Origin: DASUNP01 sp035249305
GTDB lineage: Bacteria > Acidobacteriota > Blastocatellia > UBA7656
NCBI GenBank assembly: GCA_035249305.1
Contig: DATFGQ010000056.1
Span: 62,001-126,000, forward strand
DNA length: 64,000 bases
Direction: 5' to 3'
Position 1 is the stretch's first letter; the number at the start of each line of letters is the position of its first letter. The position numbers were made by a program, and so were the translations under genes. Of the stretch, positions 18,131 to 27,370 are shown one piece after another. The notes under the pieces are model-generated. The model was given only the letters and a program-made list of their open reading frames with translations, was not told the origin of the DNA and ran no database searches.

Positions 18131-18670
18131 TCAACGGCTCTTCAACGCATCGAGGTTCGCGACCGTCATCCAAAACTCAGGCCCGTGCTCGCTCTTCAAC
18201 AGGCGCAGCCTGTCGGCCACGGGGTCGTATTCCCATTCGGTCGCCAGGAACAGGCTCGGCCACCTGTGGTAATGAAAACCGAGCCGCCACCTGCCGCCTT
18301 TCATCTCGGCCGCGTCCCAACCGAGCGGCTCAATCCTTCGCAGCCCCTCCGCGTTCGTGGCCTGCTCGATCATCTCCCCTAACGTCCTGGTCGCGCGGCT
18401 GCGCTCGAACTCCGGCGTCGCCCCGAGCGCCTTCGCAATGACCTCCCTCCCGTCGGGCCGTGTGAGCCGCTCGGCCTCTCTGATCGCAGAGAGCCTAGGG
18501 TCCGTGCGGGGCTCGCTCGACGGCCGGTAGGCGGCCTTACTGAGCGTGTCCGATCTGCCGGAGGGGAAGCTCGGCACAAGGATGAGTTCGGGCAGAAGAG
18601 TCGCAATCACGGCGGCGCCGAGTATTAGGGCCACGAAGCCCGCTATTCGTAAGATCGAATTGATTCTCAT
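18131..18670 (-). CDS. Hypothetical membrane-anchored protein
   Basis: 179 aa with one N-terminal hydrophobic segment (residues 8-32, IAGFVALILGAAVIATLLPELI) and a polar soluble remainder ending in a mixed beta/alpha region rich in Trp and Arg. No family is recognised. A plus-strand frame at 17957-18382 overlaps it, but lacks a signal and has the skewed composition of an antisense frame. The gene lies between the VWA pair and a divergent glycosyltransferase. Confidence 0.6.
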   Translation of the reverse strand: MRINSILRIAGFVALILGAAVIATLLPELILVPSFPSGRSDTLSKAAYRPSSEPRTDPRLSAIREAERLTRPDGREVIAKALGATPEFERSRATRTLGEMIEQATNAEGLRRIEPLGWDAAEMKGGRWRLGFHYHRWPSLFLATEWEYDPVADRLRLLKSEHGPEFWMTVANLDALKSR

Positions 18671-18772
18671 GAGCCTTGAGTCTTTACCGCGAAGTTAATT
18701 CGATCGGGATCATTATAGCCCGAAGATGATTTATGGTATAGTCAACTCTCGCGGCGCGTCCGCATCGAACTT

Positions 18773-19573
18773 ATGTCTGGGCTCTTATCTATAGTCATCC
18801 CCGCCTACAACGAAGGGAAGCGTATCGGGCGTTCGCTCGAAGAGATACTCGCCTTCGTTTCCGGCCGCAGTCAGCCTTCGGAGGTGATCGTCGTCGACGA
18901 CGGCTCGACCGACAAGACGGGCGAGATAGTCAAGGACTTCGTCGAGCGGTACAACGCCGCCGGCCACGGGCTCAGGCTTTTGACTAACGACCCGAACCGC
19001 GGCAAGGGCGCGAGCGTGCGGCGCGGCGTGGCGGCCGCGCGCGGGGAGGTAATACTCTTCACGGACGCTGACCTCTCGTCCCCAATAACCGAAGCGCCCA
19101 AGTTAATAGATCCGATCATCGAAGGGCGCGCAGACGTAACGTTCGGCTCGCGGGCGTTGAACCGAAAGCTCATAGGCGTGCGCCAGTCGCTCGTCCGCGA
19201 TTTCGGCGGGCGCGTCTTCAACCTCTTTATGAGGACCATAACCGGGCTCAAGTTCAAAGACACGCAATGCGGGTTCAAGGCCTTCCGCCGCGAAGGTGCT
19301 TTGCCGGTCTTTACGGCCCAGCGGATAGAGCGCTTCGGCTTCGATCCGGAAGTGCTCTACATCGCCAACAAGCGCGGGCTGAGACTGCTGGAAGTCCCCG
19401 TCGCATGGAATCACTGCGAGGACAGCAAAGTAAGTTACCTGCGCGACTCCGTCAAGATGTTCACCGACCTGATCTATATACGCCTGAACGACCTCGGGGG
19501 CCGTTACGACGCCGCGCCGGGCGGCCCCGCGTCGGAAAGTCAAGCGGCCGAGGGCGCGACCAAACAATCTTAG
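18773..19573 (+). CDS. GT2 glycosyltransferase, polyprenyl-phosphate glucosyl/mannosyltransferase-like
   Basis: 266 aa with GT-A fold signatures: SIVIPAYNEGKRI at the start, VDDGSTDKTGEIV near 42, NRGKGASVRRGV near 75, FTDADLSSP near 96 (the metal-binding DxD), and DTQCGFKAFRR near 163. The last features match the dolichyl-phosphate glucosyl/mannosyltransferase branch (ALG5/DPM1-like). It would transfer a hexose from a nucleotide sugar to a lipid phosphate. No C-terminal membrane domain is present. It stands alone on this strand. Confidence 0.88.
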   Translation: MSGLLSIVIPAYNEGKRIGRSLEEILAFVSGRSQPSEVIVVDDGSTDKTGEIVKDFVERYNAAGHGLRLLTNDPNRGKGASVRRGVAAARGEVILFTDADLSSPITEAPKLIDPIIEGRADVTFGSRALNRKLIGVRQSLVRDFGGRVFNLFMRTITGLKFKDTQCGFKAFRREGALPVFTAQRIERFGFDPEVLYIANKRGLRLLEVPVAWNHCEDSKVSYLRDSVKMFTDLIYIRLNDLGGRYDAAPGGPASESQAAEGATKQS

Positions 19574-19576
19574 AAC

Positions 19577-19610
19577 AAAAAAAAATGGGCGGAGCGATGA
19601 TGCTCCGCCC
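19577..19610 (-). terminator. Rho-independent terminator of the beta-helix gene
   Basis: A 9-bp perfect stem GGGCGGAGC/GCTCCGCCC (19587-19610, 6-base loop) is followed, in the minus-strand direction, by nine T residues (19577-19585). It lies 55 bases after the stop of the gene at 19665-20570. Confidence 0.85.
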
Positions 19611-19664
19611 TAACCGCTCAAGCGAGCAATCTGAAGATTCACGGAGCCGGCGCGTCCGCCCGCG

Positions 19665-20570
19665 TCACTGCTGGCTCAGTAGCTGGTTTGCCGCGCCGGG
19701 CGTCGCGTTGCCAGCGAATACGTTGTTCTGGAACGAGGCTACTGTCGTCCCGGCGGCGACGTTGATCCCTACGTTGTTGTTGAGTATGGCTGAGTTCGAT
19801 AGCCGTACTGTGGCCGAACCGCTGAACCCCGACACGCCCGTGCCGTTGTTGCTCACCAGCGTCTTCTCGACGTTTATCACCGAGGTGAGCTCCGCCACTA
19901 TGCCTATGCTTGTGTTTTGAGACACGATAGAGTCGCTGATAGACGTGGTGCCCGACAGCGTGTCGACCCCGAACTGGCAGGCTTGCAGCCTCACGTTATA
20001 AAGCGACGCCGTCGCCGTGCCGGTGCTGGTCTGCACTCTCACGCCCGCTATCCCGCAGTTGGTAATGGTGCTGTCTTTGACCGTGAGGTTACCGCTGTTG
20101 GCGCCCATGTTCATGTCTATGCCGTTGCTGGTGAACCCGTGAATGCTCACGTTCTCTACGTGAAGATTCTTTCCGGCGAGGTAGCGTATGCCGTTAATCC
20201 CGTTGCCGACACCGTTGATCAAAATGTTGCGTATCCTTACCGTGTCGTTAGCGCCCGCGTTGACGATTATGCCGTTGACCGTCGCCGCCGTTATCGAGCC
20301 TTTGACGCCGCCGCCTTCTATGGTGATCGCTTTAGTAATCGTCACAGCGCCGAACCCTGCCGGGTCGAGGACGGAGATCTCGCCGCCCGCGGCCGTCTTA
20401 GAGATGGCGCCGGCGAAGGTCTTGCAGGGAGCCGTGCGGCTGCAAGGGTTGGCGTCATCGCCTACGCCCGACACCCACGTCCTCGTCGCTTGAGCATGCG
20501 CCATCGAGCTAAAGAGAAAACATACGGCTAATACTGCGAGTGCATTTAACATCAATCTAATCTTCTTCAT
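19665..20570 (-). CDS. Secreted right-handed parallel beta-helix protein
   Basis: 301 aa. A clear signal peptide (MKKIRLMLNALAVLAVCF, cut after AHA-QA) is followed by the WVSGVGDDANPCSRTAPCKTF segment (partly quoted) typical of pectate-lyase-like repeat proteins. Then come regular 20-25-residue beta-strand rungs rich in Asn, Val, Ile and Gly (KDSTITNCG, SNSAILNNNVG). No catalytic residues are recognisable, so a binding or structural surface role is as likely as polysaccharide cleavage. AAGGAG lies about 10 bases upstream of the ATG, and a strong terminator follows. Confidence 0.85.
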   Translation of the reverse strand: MKKIRLMLNALAVLAVCFLFSSMAHAQATRTWVSGVGDDANPCSRTAPCKTFAGAISKTAAGGEISVLDPAGFGAVTITKAITIEGGGVKGSITAATVNGIIVNAGANDTVRIRNILINGVGNGINGIRYLAGKNLHVENVSIHGFTSNGIDMNMGANSGNLTVKDSTITNCGIAGVRVQTSTGTATASLYNVRLQACQFGVDTLSGTTSISDSIVSQNTSIGIVAELTSVINVEKTLVSNNGTGVSGFSGSATVRLSNSAILNNNVGINVAAGTTVASFQNNVFAGNATPGAANQLLSQQ

Positions 20571-20664
20571 GGTTTTTCTCCTTCAAATCTTCATGTCGAG
20601 CGTAGAGAATCTGTTTTCTCTCTGACCTCGTCGCTAATTTAAGTGCCATTGAATTAGCATTGCA

Positions 20665-23541
20665 TCAATGGTGAATTACTATGTTCCCGCCTCCCAGCAC
20701 GGCCGTCGGGTTCGCCGAGTCGGAGGCGCCCATCTGGTTGTCATAAACGACAGCGTTGTTGTTGTTCTTGTCCCAAATCTTTAGTCGGAACTTGTCGGCG
20801 CCACCGCCCCCGCTGATGTTCCCATCAATGGCCGTCAGCATGAAGCCGTAGTCGCCGCTGTTGTTCACCTTGCCCGAGCCCTTGAACTGTAGCTTGGCGC
20901 CCGTTATCACCAGCCACTCGTAGCTCGTGCTGTGGAAGTTGAAATTGCCGAACCTGAACTCCGTCTCGCCCCTCGGGGTCGTCTCCCCGTTGTGGTACTT
21001 GGCGTTGAACCCGAAGTTGGCCCTGCCTGTACGGTTCGGATCGGCGACTAACGAGCCGGCGGGCGAGGTTATCCACCCGCCTCCGGTTACGAACTCGCCT
21101 TCGGGGTCGAAGATGACGATGATTACGGGCTGGCCGCCGATGGTGTCGGCGATCGTCACGTTGCCGCAGTCGTCCGTTACTTTGACCTTGACCAGGAAGA
21201 CGCCCGTCGTCGTGAAGGCGAAGTCCAGATTCGCCGTGCCGGCCGACTCGACTACAGTGGCCGACGCAGTGATGGCGTCCAACATCCACTCGGCCGTGTG
21301 CGTGTCTCCCATGTTGTCGGCGAATGTGGCCCTGAAAGGAACCGGGGTATTGACCTGGAAGAGCGACCCCGTAGCCGGCCCGGTTATGGTCACGGCCGGG
21401 GCAGGGTTCGTGACCGTCACGGTCTGCTGACAAGTCACGAAATTCCCGGACAGGTCGGTCGCCTTCCACGTGATGACGGTAACGCCTACGGGGTAGAGCG
21501 CGTTCAACGCCGCGTTGTCGCTGCGCGTGCCGACAATAGACGCGATGCCGCAATTATCCGTGGCCGTAGCCGGGCCGGGGGTGAGAATGGCTCCGCACTG
21601 GCCTGGCGCATTATCGACCGTGGTTATGTTCGCCGGGCAGGTAATGACGGGCGGCGTCGACTCCGTTACCTGCACGGTAGCGGTGCAGGTCGACTCATTA
21701 CCCGAATCATCTATAACGCGTATGAGCACGGCGGTGTTGCCGACACCTACGAGCTCGCCTTCGGGCGGCGACTGAACGATTGTGACCGAAGAGCAGTTGT
21801 CTGTCGCCGTGACTTGAGTGGTGAGGTCGGGTATCTCGGCCATGCATTCCGAGTTTGCCTCTATGGTCCTGTTTGGAGCGCACGCCGTTATCGTCGGCGG
21901 GACCGTTTCGACGACGGTCACAGTGAAGCTGCAAGTGGCGTCATCAGCCCCCGTGCAGGTGACAACGGTTTGGCCCACAGGGAAGGAGGCGCCGGAGGCC
22001 GGCGTGCAGGTGACGGTTTCGCAGTCGCCTACGGTCGTCGGCTGAGAGTAAGTGACGGTAGCCGAACAACTGTTGCCGGAAGCCGATTTGGTGATGTTGG
22101 CGCCGCAAGTCAGCGCGCAGAGGACCTCGCTCTCGTTCACTATGACGTTGAAGCTGCAAGACGCAGAGTTGTTCGAAGCGTCGGTCGCCGTGCAGGTGAC
22201 TGCCGTGGTCCCTATCGGAAAGGAGGAGCCCGACGCCGGCGAGCAGGCGACGCTGACCGACGAGCAATTGTCTGTAGTCTCGGGCTCAGGATAATCGACC
22301 CTGGCCGTGCTGCCTGGGGCCGCTTCGGTCGTAACGTCGCTCGGGCAAATAATCGTGGGCGCAACCCCATCGTTTCCGGTAACCGTGACCCTGAACTGGC
22401 ACGGGTCGCCGGTTGCGCCCGCGCAGGTGACCGTAGTCGTACCCGAAGGGAATATTGATCCGGGCGGCGGGCTGCATTCGATCGAGCCGCAGTTGGTGCC
22501 CGTGCCCGTCGCGGGCGAATAGTTCACCGCCGCCGTGCATTGACCGCCCTCGGCCGCATGAGTGATGTCGCCCGGACAGGTGAGCGTGCAGTTCTCGGCG
22601 CTGCCCGTGACCACTGTAATCCAGCTCGCCGTGTTGTCGGGCGCGTGCAATTCATTGGTCGAGCTTGCGACCGTCGCGGTGTTTGTGATCTCTGTCTCTT
22701 CCGGCGTCGCGGAGTTCACGGCGTAGGTGATTGAGAAGACGGCCGAAGCGCCCGAGGCTAGCGTCGCTATAGTGCAGACCGTCGCGCCAGTGGCGCTGCC
22801 CGATGTCGGGTTTGTGCAGGTGGCCGCCGGGCCGGAGACTTGTGATTCGGAGACGAATGTGGTGTTGGCAGGCACGGCGTCCGTCATCACAACGTTCTGC
22901 GCATTATCCGGCCCGTGGTTTGTCACAGTGACTGTGTAAGTGATGTTCGTCCCTGCGGCGGCTTGAACGGGGCCGGTCTTTGTGACCGAAACGTCTGCGG
23001 AGGCGGTTGCGGGGTTCCGAACGATAAAGCGCGCGGAGGCTCGCCCGGCCCCGCGGTTGTCTATCGTCTTAACGGTCCAGGTGCCGACCTGTGCGAACGG
23101 GCCTGTCGCGGGGATGGTGAAGCTGTTGCTCTGCGGGCTAGTTAAAACGTTGACCTGTTGAGCGACGACGCCGTCGGGCGCGACCCACTGGATGCGGCGC
23201 TGGCGCTGACCGGAGATCGGCGGCACAGTGTCTGTCGCTACTGCGCAGACAGTCTCGCCCAGGTTGAAATCCGCGTCGGGCGTCGTGCAGTTGGGCGCGA
23301 ACGTGTTTATAGCTTCCGTGGCCGCGATGACCTGACCGCCGTGCGACAGGCGGTTGTCCGGCAGAAGGGAGATGCTGGAAAGGACTAGAGCCGTGATCGC
23401 TATGGATAGAATCGATCGCGCGCCGGGCCGGCCAGATAATCTGATTAATCTCTTAGTGCGGCGAGAGGAATTGCTCTTTTGAAATACCGTCTTCTTAAAA
23501 TCGTCGGCAAGTCGGGGTACAGAGAATCTGAGAAGGTCCAT
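20665..23541 (-). CDS. Large surface protein with DUF11, HYR repeats and post-COAP-like C terminus
   Basis: 958 aa from the ATG at 23541, which has GGAG 8 bases upstream; the ATG at 23547 is too close to that site. An N-terminal signal/anchor lies near residues 42-60 after a basic stretch. Then comes an Ig-like segment, a DUF11 repeat (SVTKTGPVQAAAGTNITYTV, about 185-310) and four or five HYR/Ig-like repeats with paired cysteines (APTIICPSDVT, PPVITCPANIT, about 315-715). A terminal domain follows (EFVTGGGWITSPAG, NFHSTSYEWLVI, DKFRLKIWDK) that I recognise from many exported proteins of acidobacteria. No enzymatic domain was seen; adhesion or surface display is inferred. Confidence 0.85.
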   Translation of the reverse strand: MDLLRFSVPRLADDFKKTVFQKSNSSRRTKRLIRLSGRPGARSILSIAITALVLSSISLLPDNRLSHGGQVIAATEAINTFAPNCTTPDADFNLGETVCAVATDTVPPISGQRQRRIQWVAPDGVVAQQVNVLTSPQSNSFTIPATGPFAQVGTWTVKTIDNRGAGRASARFIVRNPATASADVSVTKTGPVQAAAGTNITYTVTVTNHGPDNAQNVVMTDAVPANTTFVSESQVSGPAATCTNPTSGSATGATVCTIATLASGASAVFSITYAVNSATPEETEITNTATVASSTNELHAPDNTASWITVVTGSAENCTLTCPGDITHAAEGGQCTAAVNYSPATGTGTNCGSIECSPPPGSIFPSGTTTVTCAGATGDPCQFRVTVTGNDGVAPTIICPSDVTTEAAPGSTARVDYPEPETTDNCSSVSVACSPASGSSFPIGTTAVTCTATDASNNSASCSFNVIVNESEVLCALTCGANITKSASGNSCSATVTYSQPTTVGDCETVTCTPASGASFPVGQTVVTCTGADDATCSFTVTVVETVPPTITACAPNRTIEANSECMAEIPDLTTQVTATDNCSSVTIVQSPPEGELVGVGNTAVLIRVIDDSGNESTCTATVQVTESTPPVITCPANITTVDNAPGQCGAILTPGPATATDNCGIASIVGTRSDNAALNALYPVGVTVITWKATDLSGNFVTCQQTVTVTNPAPAVTITGPATGSLFQVNTPVPFRATFADNMGDTHTAEWMLDAITASATVVESAGTANLDFAFTTTGVFLVKVKVTDDCGNVTIADTIGGQPVIIVIFDPEGEFVTGGGWITSPAGSLVADPNRTGRANFGFNAKYHNGETTPRGETEFRFGNFNFHSTSYEWLVITGAKLQFKGSGKVNNSGDYGFMLTAIDGNISGGGGADKFRLKIWDKNNNNAVVYDNQMGASDSANPTAVLGGGNIVIHH

Positions 23542-23803
23542 TTCCATTTCTCCTTCGGAACATGTGCGTTTTATAACCTGAGGGAATGGCCAGAATCAGG
23601 TTGGGCCAATGCGCCTACCTCGATTACAGCGGAATCGCTTCCATAGTAATCTTTATTGCAGCGCGTATCCTATGCATGTTGTCTGTTGGTGTCAAGCTAA
23701 ATCTCGGTAATATTTATCTCATATGCTTTTGAGTTGGCGGGCACGGGCGCAGAGTTTGATTTCAGGCGCGGGCGTATGCTAATACGTTTCAGGAGCTTTA
23801 CAG

Positions 23804-24562
23804 ATGCGAGCGACGAATGGCTGTAGGCTGAATGTCAACATAGATCACATCGCGACGATCAGGCAGGCGCGCAGGACTTTCGAGCCGAGCGTAGTGGCGG
23901 CCGCCGTGCTGGCCGACATGGCGGGCGCGAGCGGCATCACCATCCACCTGCGCGGCGACCGCCGCCACATACAAGACGACGACGTGACGACGCTTCGCCT
24001 CGTGGTCAAGACCCACCTGAACATCGAGATGGCCGTGACCGACGAGATGATAAGCATCGCGCGCAGCGTCCGGCCCGAGGCGGCGACGCTCGTCCCCGAG
24101 CGCGCCGAAGAGGTGACGACCGAAGGCGGTCTGGACGTTACAAGCCACGAGCAGGAGGTTAGCCGCGCCGTCTCCGAGATCAAATCGGCGGGCGTGCTCG
24201 TGAGCATCTTCCTCGACCCCGACACCGCGCAGATCGAAGCCGCCCACCGCGTCGGGGCGGACCAGATAGAGATTTGCACGGCCACCTACGCAGAGCTGAC
24301 AGACCCGACGAAGAAGGCTGACGCCGCGAGCGTAGAAGCCGAGGTTCGCCGCATCGCGGACTCGGCGCGGCTGGCCGAAGGGCTGAACCTACAGGTCGCC
24401 GCGGGCCATGGGCTGAGCTACAGAAACGTCAGGGCAATCGCCGCGATCCCCCAGATCGGAGAGCTGAACATAGGTCATAACATAGTGGCGCGGGCGGCCC
24501 TCGTAGGGATGGAGCGGGCCGTGCGCGAGATGATCGCGGCGATCAACGGCCAGTTACTATAA
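23804..24562 (+). CDS. pdxJ: Pyridoxine 5'-phosphate synthase
   Basis: 252 aa, a typical PdxJ. It condenses 1-deoxyxylulose 5-phosphate with 3-amino-2-oxopropyl phosphate in the last ring-closing step of vitamin B6 synthesis. Signatures: LNVNIDHIATIRQARR near the start, ITIHLRGDRRHIQDDDV near 45, LVPERAEEVTTEGGL near 99, and the terminal AAGHGLSYRNV and ELNIGHNIVARA phosphate-binding segments. It stands alone, is divergent from the large surface-protein gene across 260 bp, and ends at a hairpin terminator. Confidence 0.96.
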   Translation: MRATNGCRLNVNIDHIATIRQARRTFEPSVVAAAVLADMAGASGITIHLRGDRRHIQDDDVTTLRLVVKTHLNIEMAVTDEMISIARSVRPEAATLVPERAEEVTTEGGLDVTSHEQEVSRAVSEIKSAGVLVSIFLDPDTAQIEAAHRVGADQIEICTATYAELTDPTKKADAASVEAEVRRIADSARLAEGLNLQVAAGHGLSYRNVRAIAAIPQIGELNIGHNIVARAALVGMERAVREMIAAINGQLL

Positions 24563-24569
24563 GAAAATG

Positions 24570-24603
24570 AGCCGCGCGACTTCCAGATAGCCGCGCGGCT
24601 TTT
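24570..24603 (+). terminator. Rho-independent terminator of pdxJ
   Basis: A perfect 9-bp GC-rich stem AGCCGCGCG/CGCGCGGCT with a 13-base loop is followed by TTT, starting 8 bases after the pdxJ stop. The T-run is short, so efficiency is uncertain. Confidence 0.7.
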
Positions 24604-24800
24604 GACCAACTCAAAGGAGGACAATGGGCAGAGATACGTAAGCGCATGACGTTAAGTATGATTCCCCGGCTCGCTCTTGCGCGCTTAAACCATTCGATCT
24701 CTCGCCTCTTAAGAATTGCAATCGCCGGGCCAGACGCTAATCGAACAAGAACGGCCTTTTTCACATCCGATTGAGGAAATACTCTACAGGCAGGCATGGT

Positions 24801-25179
24801 CAGTCCTGAGTCAAAAGTCCTGAGTCCTGAGCGAAGAATTATTACTCAGAGAGCGTCAGGAGCGAATCAATAGGAAGCCTCGAAGAGGCGTAATTCAATA
24901 GCCAGGGGCGCCGCCCCTGGAAACGGGTTGATAGTAATGAGAAGCCCTGAAAGGGCGCGATACTTATGTCGCCCTTTCAGGGCTTCTTGTTGTATGACGT
25001 GTTACCCGGCGCGATGCGCCGGGCTATTGAATATCGCCCCTACGGGGCTTTCTAACGATTAGCTCATCCCGCGATGCGCCGGGCTATTGAATATCGCCTC
25101 TTTGAGGCTCTATTGAATAAAGCCCTTTCACGGCTTTTTCTCCCACTTCTCAGACATACTCTCTCAGCACTCAGCACTG
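24801..25179. repeat. Hairpin cluster bracketed by inverted heptamer repeats
   Basis: Part of the 617-bp gap between pdxJ and ddl. It opens with tandem AGTCCTG units (24803-24831) and closes with the opposite-strand form CTCAGCA (25161-25178). Inside are short hairpins: GCCTCGAAGAGGC, CCAGGGGC/GCCCCTGG, a long one with arms near 24940-24957 and 24970-24987 (AGCCCTGAAAGGGC), and two copies of a GCGATGCGCCGGGCTATTGAAT-type unit. Between pdxJ and this cluster, 24604-24800 holds no gene beyond a 5-codon frame. A related cluster is at 42312-42490. Confidence 0.8.
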
Positions 25180-26298
25180 TCATTTCTCTCTAGGCTGGTA
25201 GCTCGTCAGGTTGCACGACCTGTCGGCGTGGCGCTCGATGGCGAGCGCGATAAGTCGGTCGATCAATTCGCCGTAGGATATGCCGCTGGCCTCCCACATC
25301 TTGGCGTACATGCTTATGGACGTGAAGCCGGGCATTGTGTTCAACTCGTTGGTGACGACGCGATTCGTGCCGCGCTCGACGAAGAAATCGACTCGCGCCA
25401 GCCCCGACCCGTCTATCGCTTGAAACGCTGTTATAGCACTGCGCTGGATTCGCTCTGTAATCTTGGCGGGCAGTTTCGCGGGGACATCGGTCCTCGACAC
25501 GTTATCGATATACTTATCTTCATAGTCGTAAAACTCATGGCCCGTCAGTATCTCGCCCGGCAGGCTCGCAACCGGGTTGTCGTTGCCAAGGACGCTGACC
25601 TCTATCTCGCGGCCTACGACCGCCCGCTCGACGATTATCCGGCGGTCGTAACGCGCGGCGTCCTTGATCGCCTCGCGCAGCTCCTCTTTGTCATGCGCCT
25701 TCGAGATGCCGACCGACGAGCCGAGGTTCGCGGGCTTGACGAACGAAGGATACCCAAGCGTGCGCGAGACGCGCTTGATGATCGCGTCGGGGCTCTGCTC
25801 CCAGGACGAGCGCAGGAACCATTCGTAGGGCGTCACGGTCAAGCCTGCCCGCTCGAACAACTGCTTCATGACGATCTTGTCCATGCCCGTCGCCGACGCG
25901 AGCACCCCGCAGCCTACGTAAGGCACGCCCGCCATCTCAAGCAGCCCCTGAATAGTCCCATCCTCGCCATACGTGCCGTGAAGGACCGGAAAGACCACGT
26001 CGAGCGGCATGCTAGACTCACCTCGCCCATCCGCGCCGAGACGCATAAGCCCCTGCCGCGTCGGGTCGCCGAGTATCGCCACCTGCTGATGATTGTTCGA
26101 CTCCATGACGGCCTGCGGCAACAGCGCCGCCGCGTTGCCGCTTACGAGCCACCGCCCTTCCGGCGTTATGCCTATCGGGACGACTTCGTATTTGGATTTG
26201 TCTATAGCGTTGATTACAGATTCGGCTGACCTTAGCGAGACTTCGTGCTCGCCCGACCTGCCACCGAAGATGACTCCTACCCTCAGTTTTTTATTCAA
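25180..26298 (-). CDS. ddl: D-alanine--D-alanine ligase
   Basis: 372 aa ATP-grasp enzyme making the D-Ala-D-Ala dipeptide for peptidoglycan. Signatures: GVIFGGRSGEHEVSLRSAESV (N-terminal domain, partly quoted), VLHGTYGEDGTIQGLLE near 108, KPANLGSSVGISKA near 189, the ATP-grasp segment around VERAVVGREIEVSVLGN, and LARVDFFVERGTNRVVTNELNTMPGFT (metal and substrate binding, partly quoted). It lies 16 bases downstream of the arginase-family gene on the same strand, so they are probably co-transcribed. Confidence 0.96.
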   Translation of the reverse strand: MNKKLRVGVIFGGRSGEHEVSLRSAESVINAIDKSKYEVVPIGITPEGRWLVSGNAAALLPQAVMESNNHQQVAILGDPTRQGLMRLGADGRGESSMPLDVVFPVLHGTYGEDGTIQGLLEMAGVPYVGCGVLASATGMDKIVMKQLFERAGLTVTPYEWFLRSSWEQSPDAIIKRVSRTLGYPSFVKPANLGSSVGISKAHDKEELREAIKDAARYDRRIIVERAVVGREIEVSVLGNDNPVASLPGEILTGHEFYDYEDKYIDNVSRTDVPAKLPAKITERIQRSAITAFQAIDGSGLARVDFFVERGTNRVVTNELNTMPGFTSISMYAKMWEASGISYGELIDRLIALAIERHADRSCNLTSYQPREK

Positions 26299-26314
26299 CG
26301 ATGACCCCTGTCGA

Positions 26315-27223
26315 TCACATGATTTTTTTGCCGAGCGCAGAGAGTATGAACTCCACGGCCAGTTGCGCGGTCTGGTTCGCGGTGTCGTACATAGGGTTCA
26401 CCTCGGTGAGCTCGACCGAAAGCACATGGCCGGAATCCGACATCTTCTCCATAGCGAGGTGGCCTTCGCGGTATGTCGCGCCGCCGCGCTCGGGAGTGCC
26501 GACGCCCGGCGCGTAGAACGGGTCTATGAAATCCATGTCCATAGTCACGTGAAACCCGGCCGTGTTGCGCGAGGCGATCTCTATCGCCTCTTCGATCACG
26601 TCGGCCATCCCGCGCTCGTCGACTTCGCTCATAGTGAAGACGCGGACTCCGAGCGTCTTAATGAGCTCGCGCTCGCCTGGGTCGACGCTGCGCGCGCCGA
26701 TGACTACGGCATTCTCGGGCAACAGCTTCGGCGCGAACCCTGAAACGTGTGTCAGCTCCGTCGGCCCCTGCCCTAAAAGTGCGGCCAGCGGCATGCCATG
26801 GATGTTCCCCGAAGGCGTGGTCTGCGGCGTGTTGATGTCCGTGTGAGCGTCGAGCCAAACGATGCCGATCCTCTTCTCCCGTTTCCGGTAGAACGAGGCC
26901 ACCCCGGCCGCGCTGCCTATGGCTATCGAATGATCCCCGCCCAGGACGACCGGCACGGTCTCATCTTCGAGCGAGGCTTCGACCATCGAAGCCAGCTCCT
27001 CGCTTGCGGCGGCGATCTCGGGCAGGTAGCGCGCACGCGTTGTGGCTTGAGTGAGGGCCTCGGGAGGATTCACATGCACGTTACCCGCGTCGGTCACCTC
27101 ATGCCCGAGCAGGGCTATGGCCTGATTAAGCCCCGCGATCCTGATGGCTGACGGCCCCATATCGACGCCGCGCCGGCCGGCCCCGAGGTCCATAGGGACG
27201 CCAATTATCTTAACCTTTTTCAT
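26315..27223 (-). CDS. rocF: Arginase
   Basis: 302 aa from the ATG at 27223, which has GGAAGGAG upstream; the in-frame ATG at 27295 lies within the upstream terminator region and is rejected. Binuclear manganese ligands of the ureohydrolase fold are visible: GGDHSIAIG, WLDAHTDINTP and MDMDFIDP. The N-terminal IGVPMDLGAGRRGVDMGP and SGNIHGMPLA favour arginase over agmatinase or formiminoglutamase. It would hydrolyse arginine to ornithine and urea. Ornithine is a polyamine precursor, so a link to the polyamine operon at 42544-47551 is possible but not shown. Confidence 0.9.
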   Translation of the reverse strand: MKKVKIIGVPMDLGAGRRGVDMGPSAIRIAGLNQAIALLGHEVTDAGNVHVNPPEALTQATTRARYLPEIAAASEELASMVEASLEDETVPVVLGGDHSIAIGSAAGVASFYRKREKRIGIVWLDAHTDINTPQTTPSGNIHGMPLAALLGQGPTELTHVSGFAPKLLPENAVVIGARSVDPGERELIKTLGVRVFTMSEVDERGMADVIEEAIEIASRNTAGFHVTMDMDFIDPFYAPGVGTPERGGATYREGHLAMEKMSDSGHVLSVELTEVNPMYDTANQTAQLAVEFILSALGKKIM

Positions 27224-27293
27224 AAAACTCCTTCCGACAACAATATTATTCTCCCATTCAGATTGACCGGCCGCAAGACTTGACAATCCGGGC

Positions 27294-27324
27294 AAAAAAA
27301 AGAGGCTGCCCGTGAGCAGCCTCT
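27294..27324 (-). terminator. Rho-independent terminator of the lytic transglycosylase gene
   Basis: A perfect 9-bp stem AGAGGCTGC/GCAGCCTCT (27301-27324, 6-base loop) is followed on the minus strand by seven T residues (27294-27300). It lies 47 bases after the stop of the transglycosylase gene and separates it from the arginase gene. Confidence 0.88.
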
Positions 27325-27370
27325 GAGGACCTCATTCAGGAGGTATAAAGGTTACAAGGAGGATCGAACT

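Noticed and set aside
17957..18382. Plus-strand frame of 141 codons upstream of the GT2 gene
   Set aside because: Overlaps the end of a minus-strand gene, and has no signal, domain or clear ribosome-binding site; the minus-strand frame has a membrane anchor and a sensible start.
24801..25179. Possible CRISPR array because of repeated short palindromes
   Set aside because: Repeats differ in sequence and spacing, there are no uniform spacers, and no cas genes are nearby.
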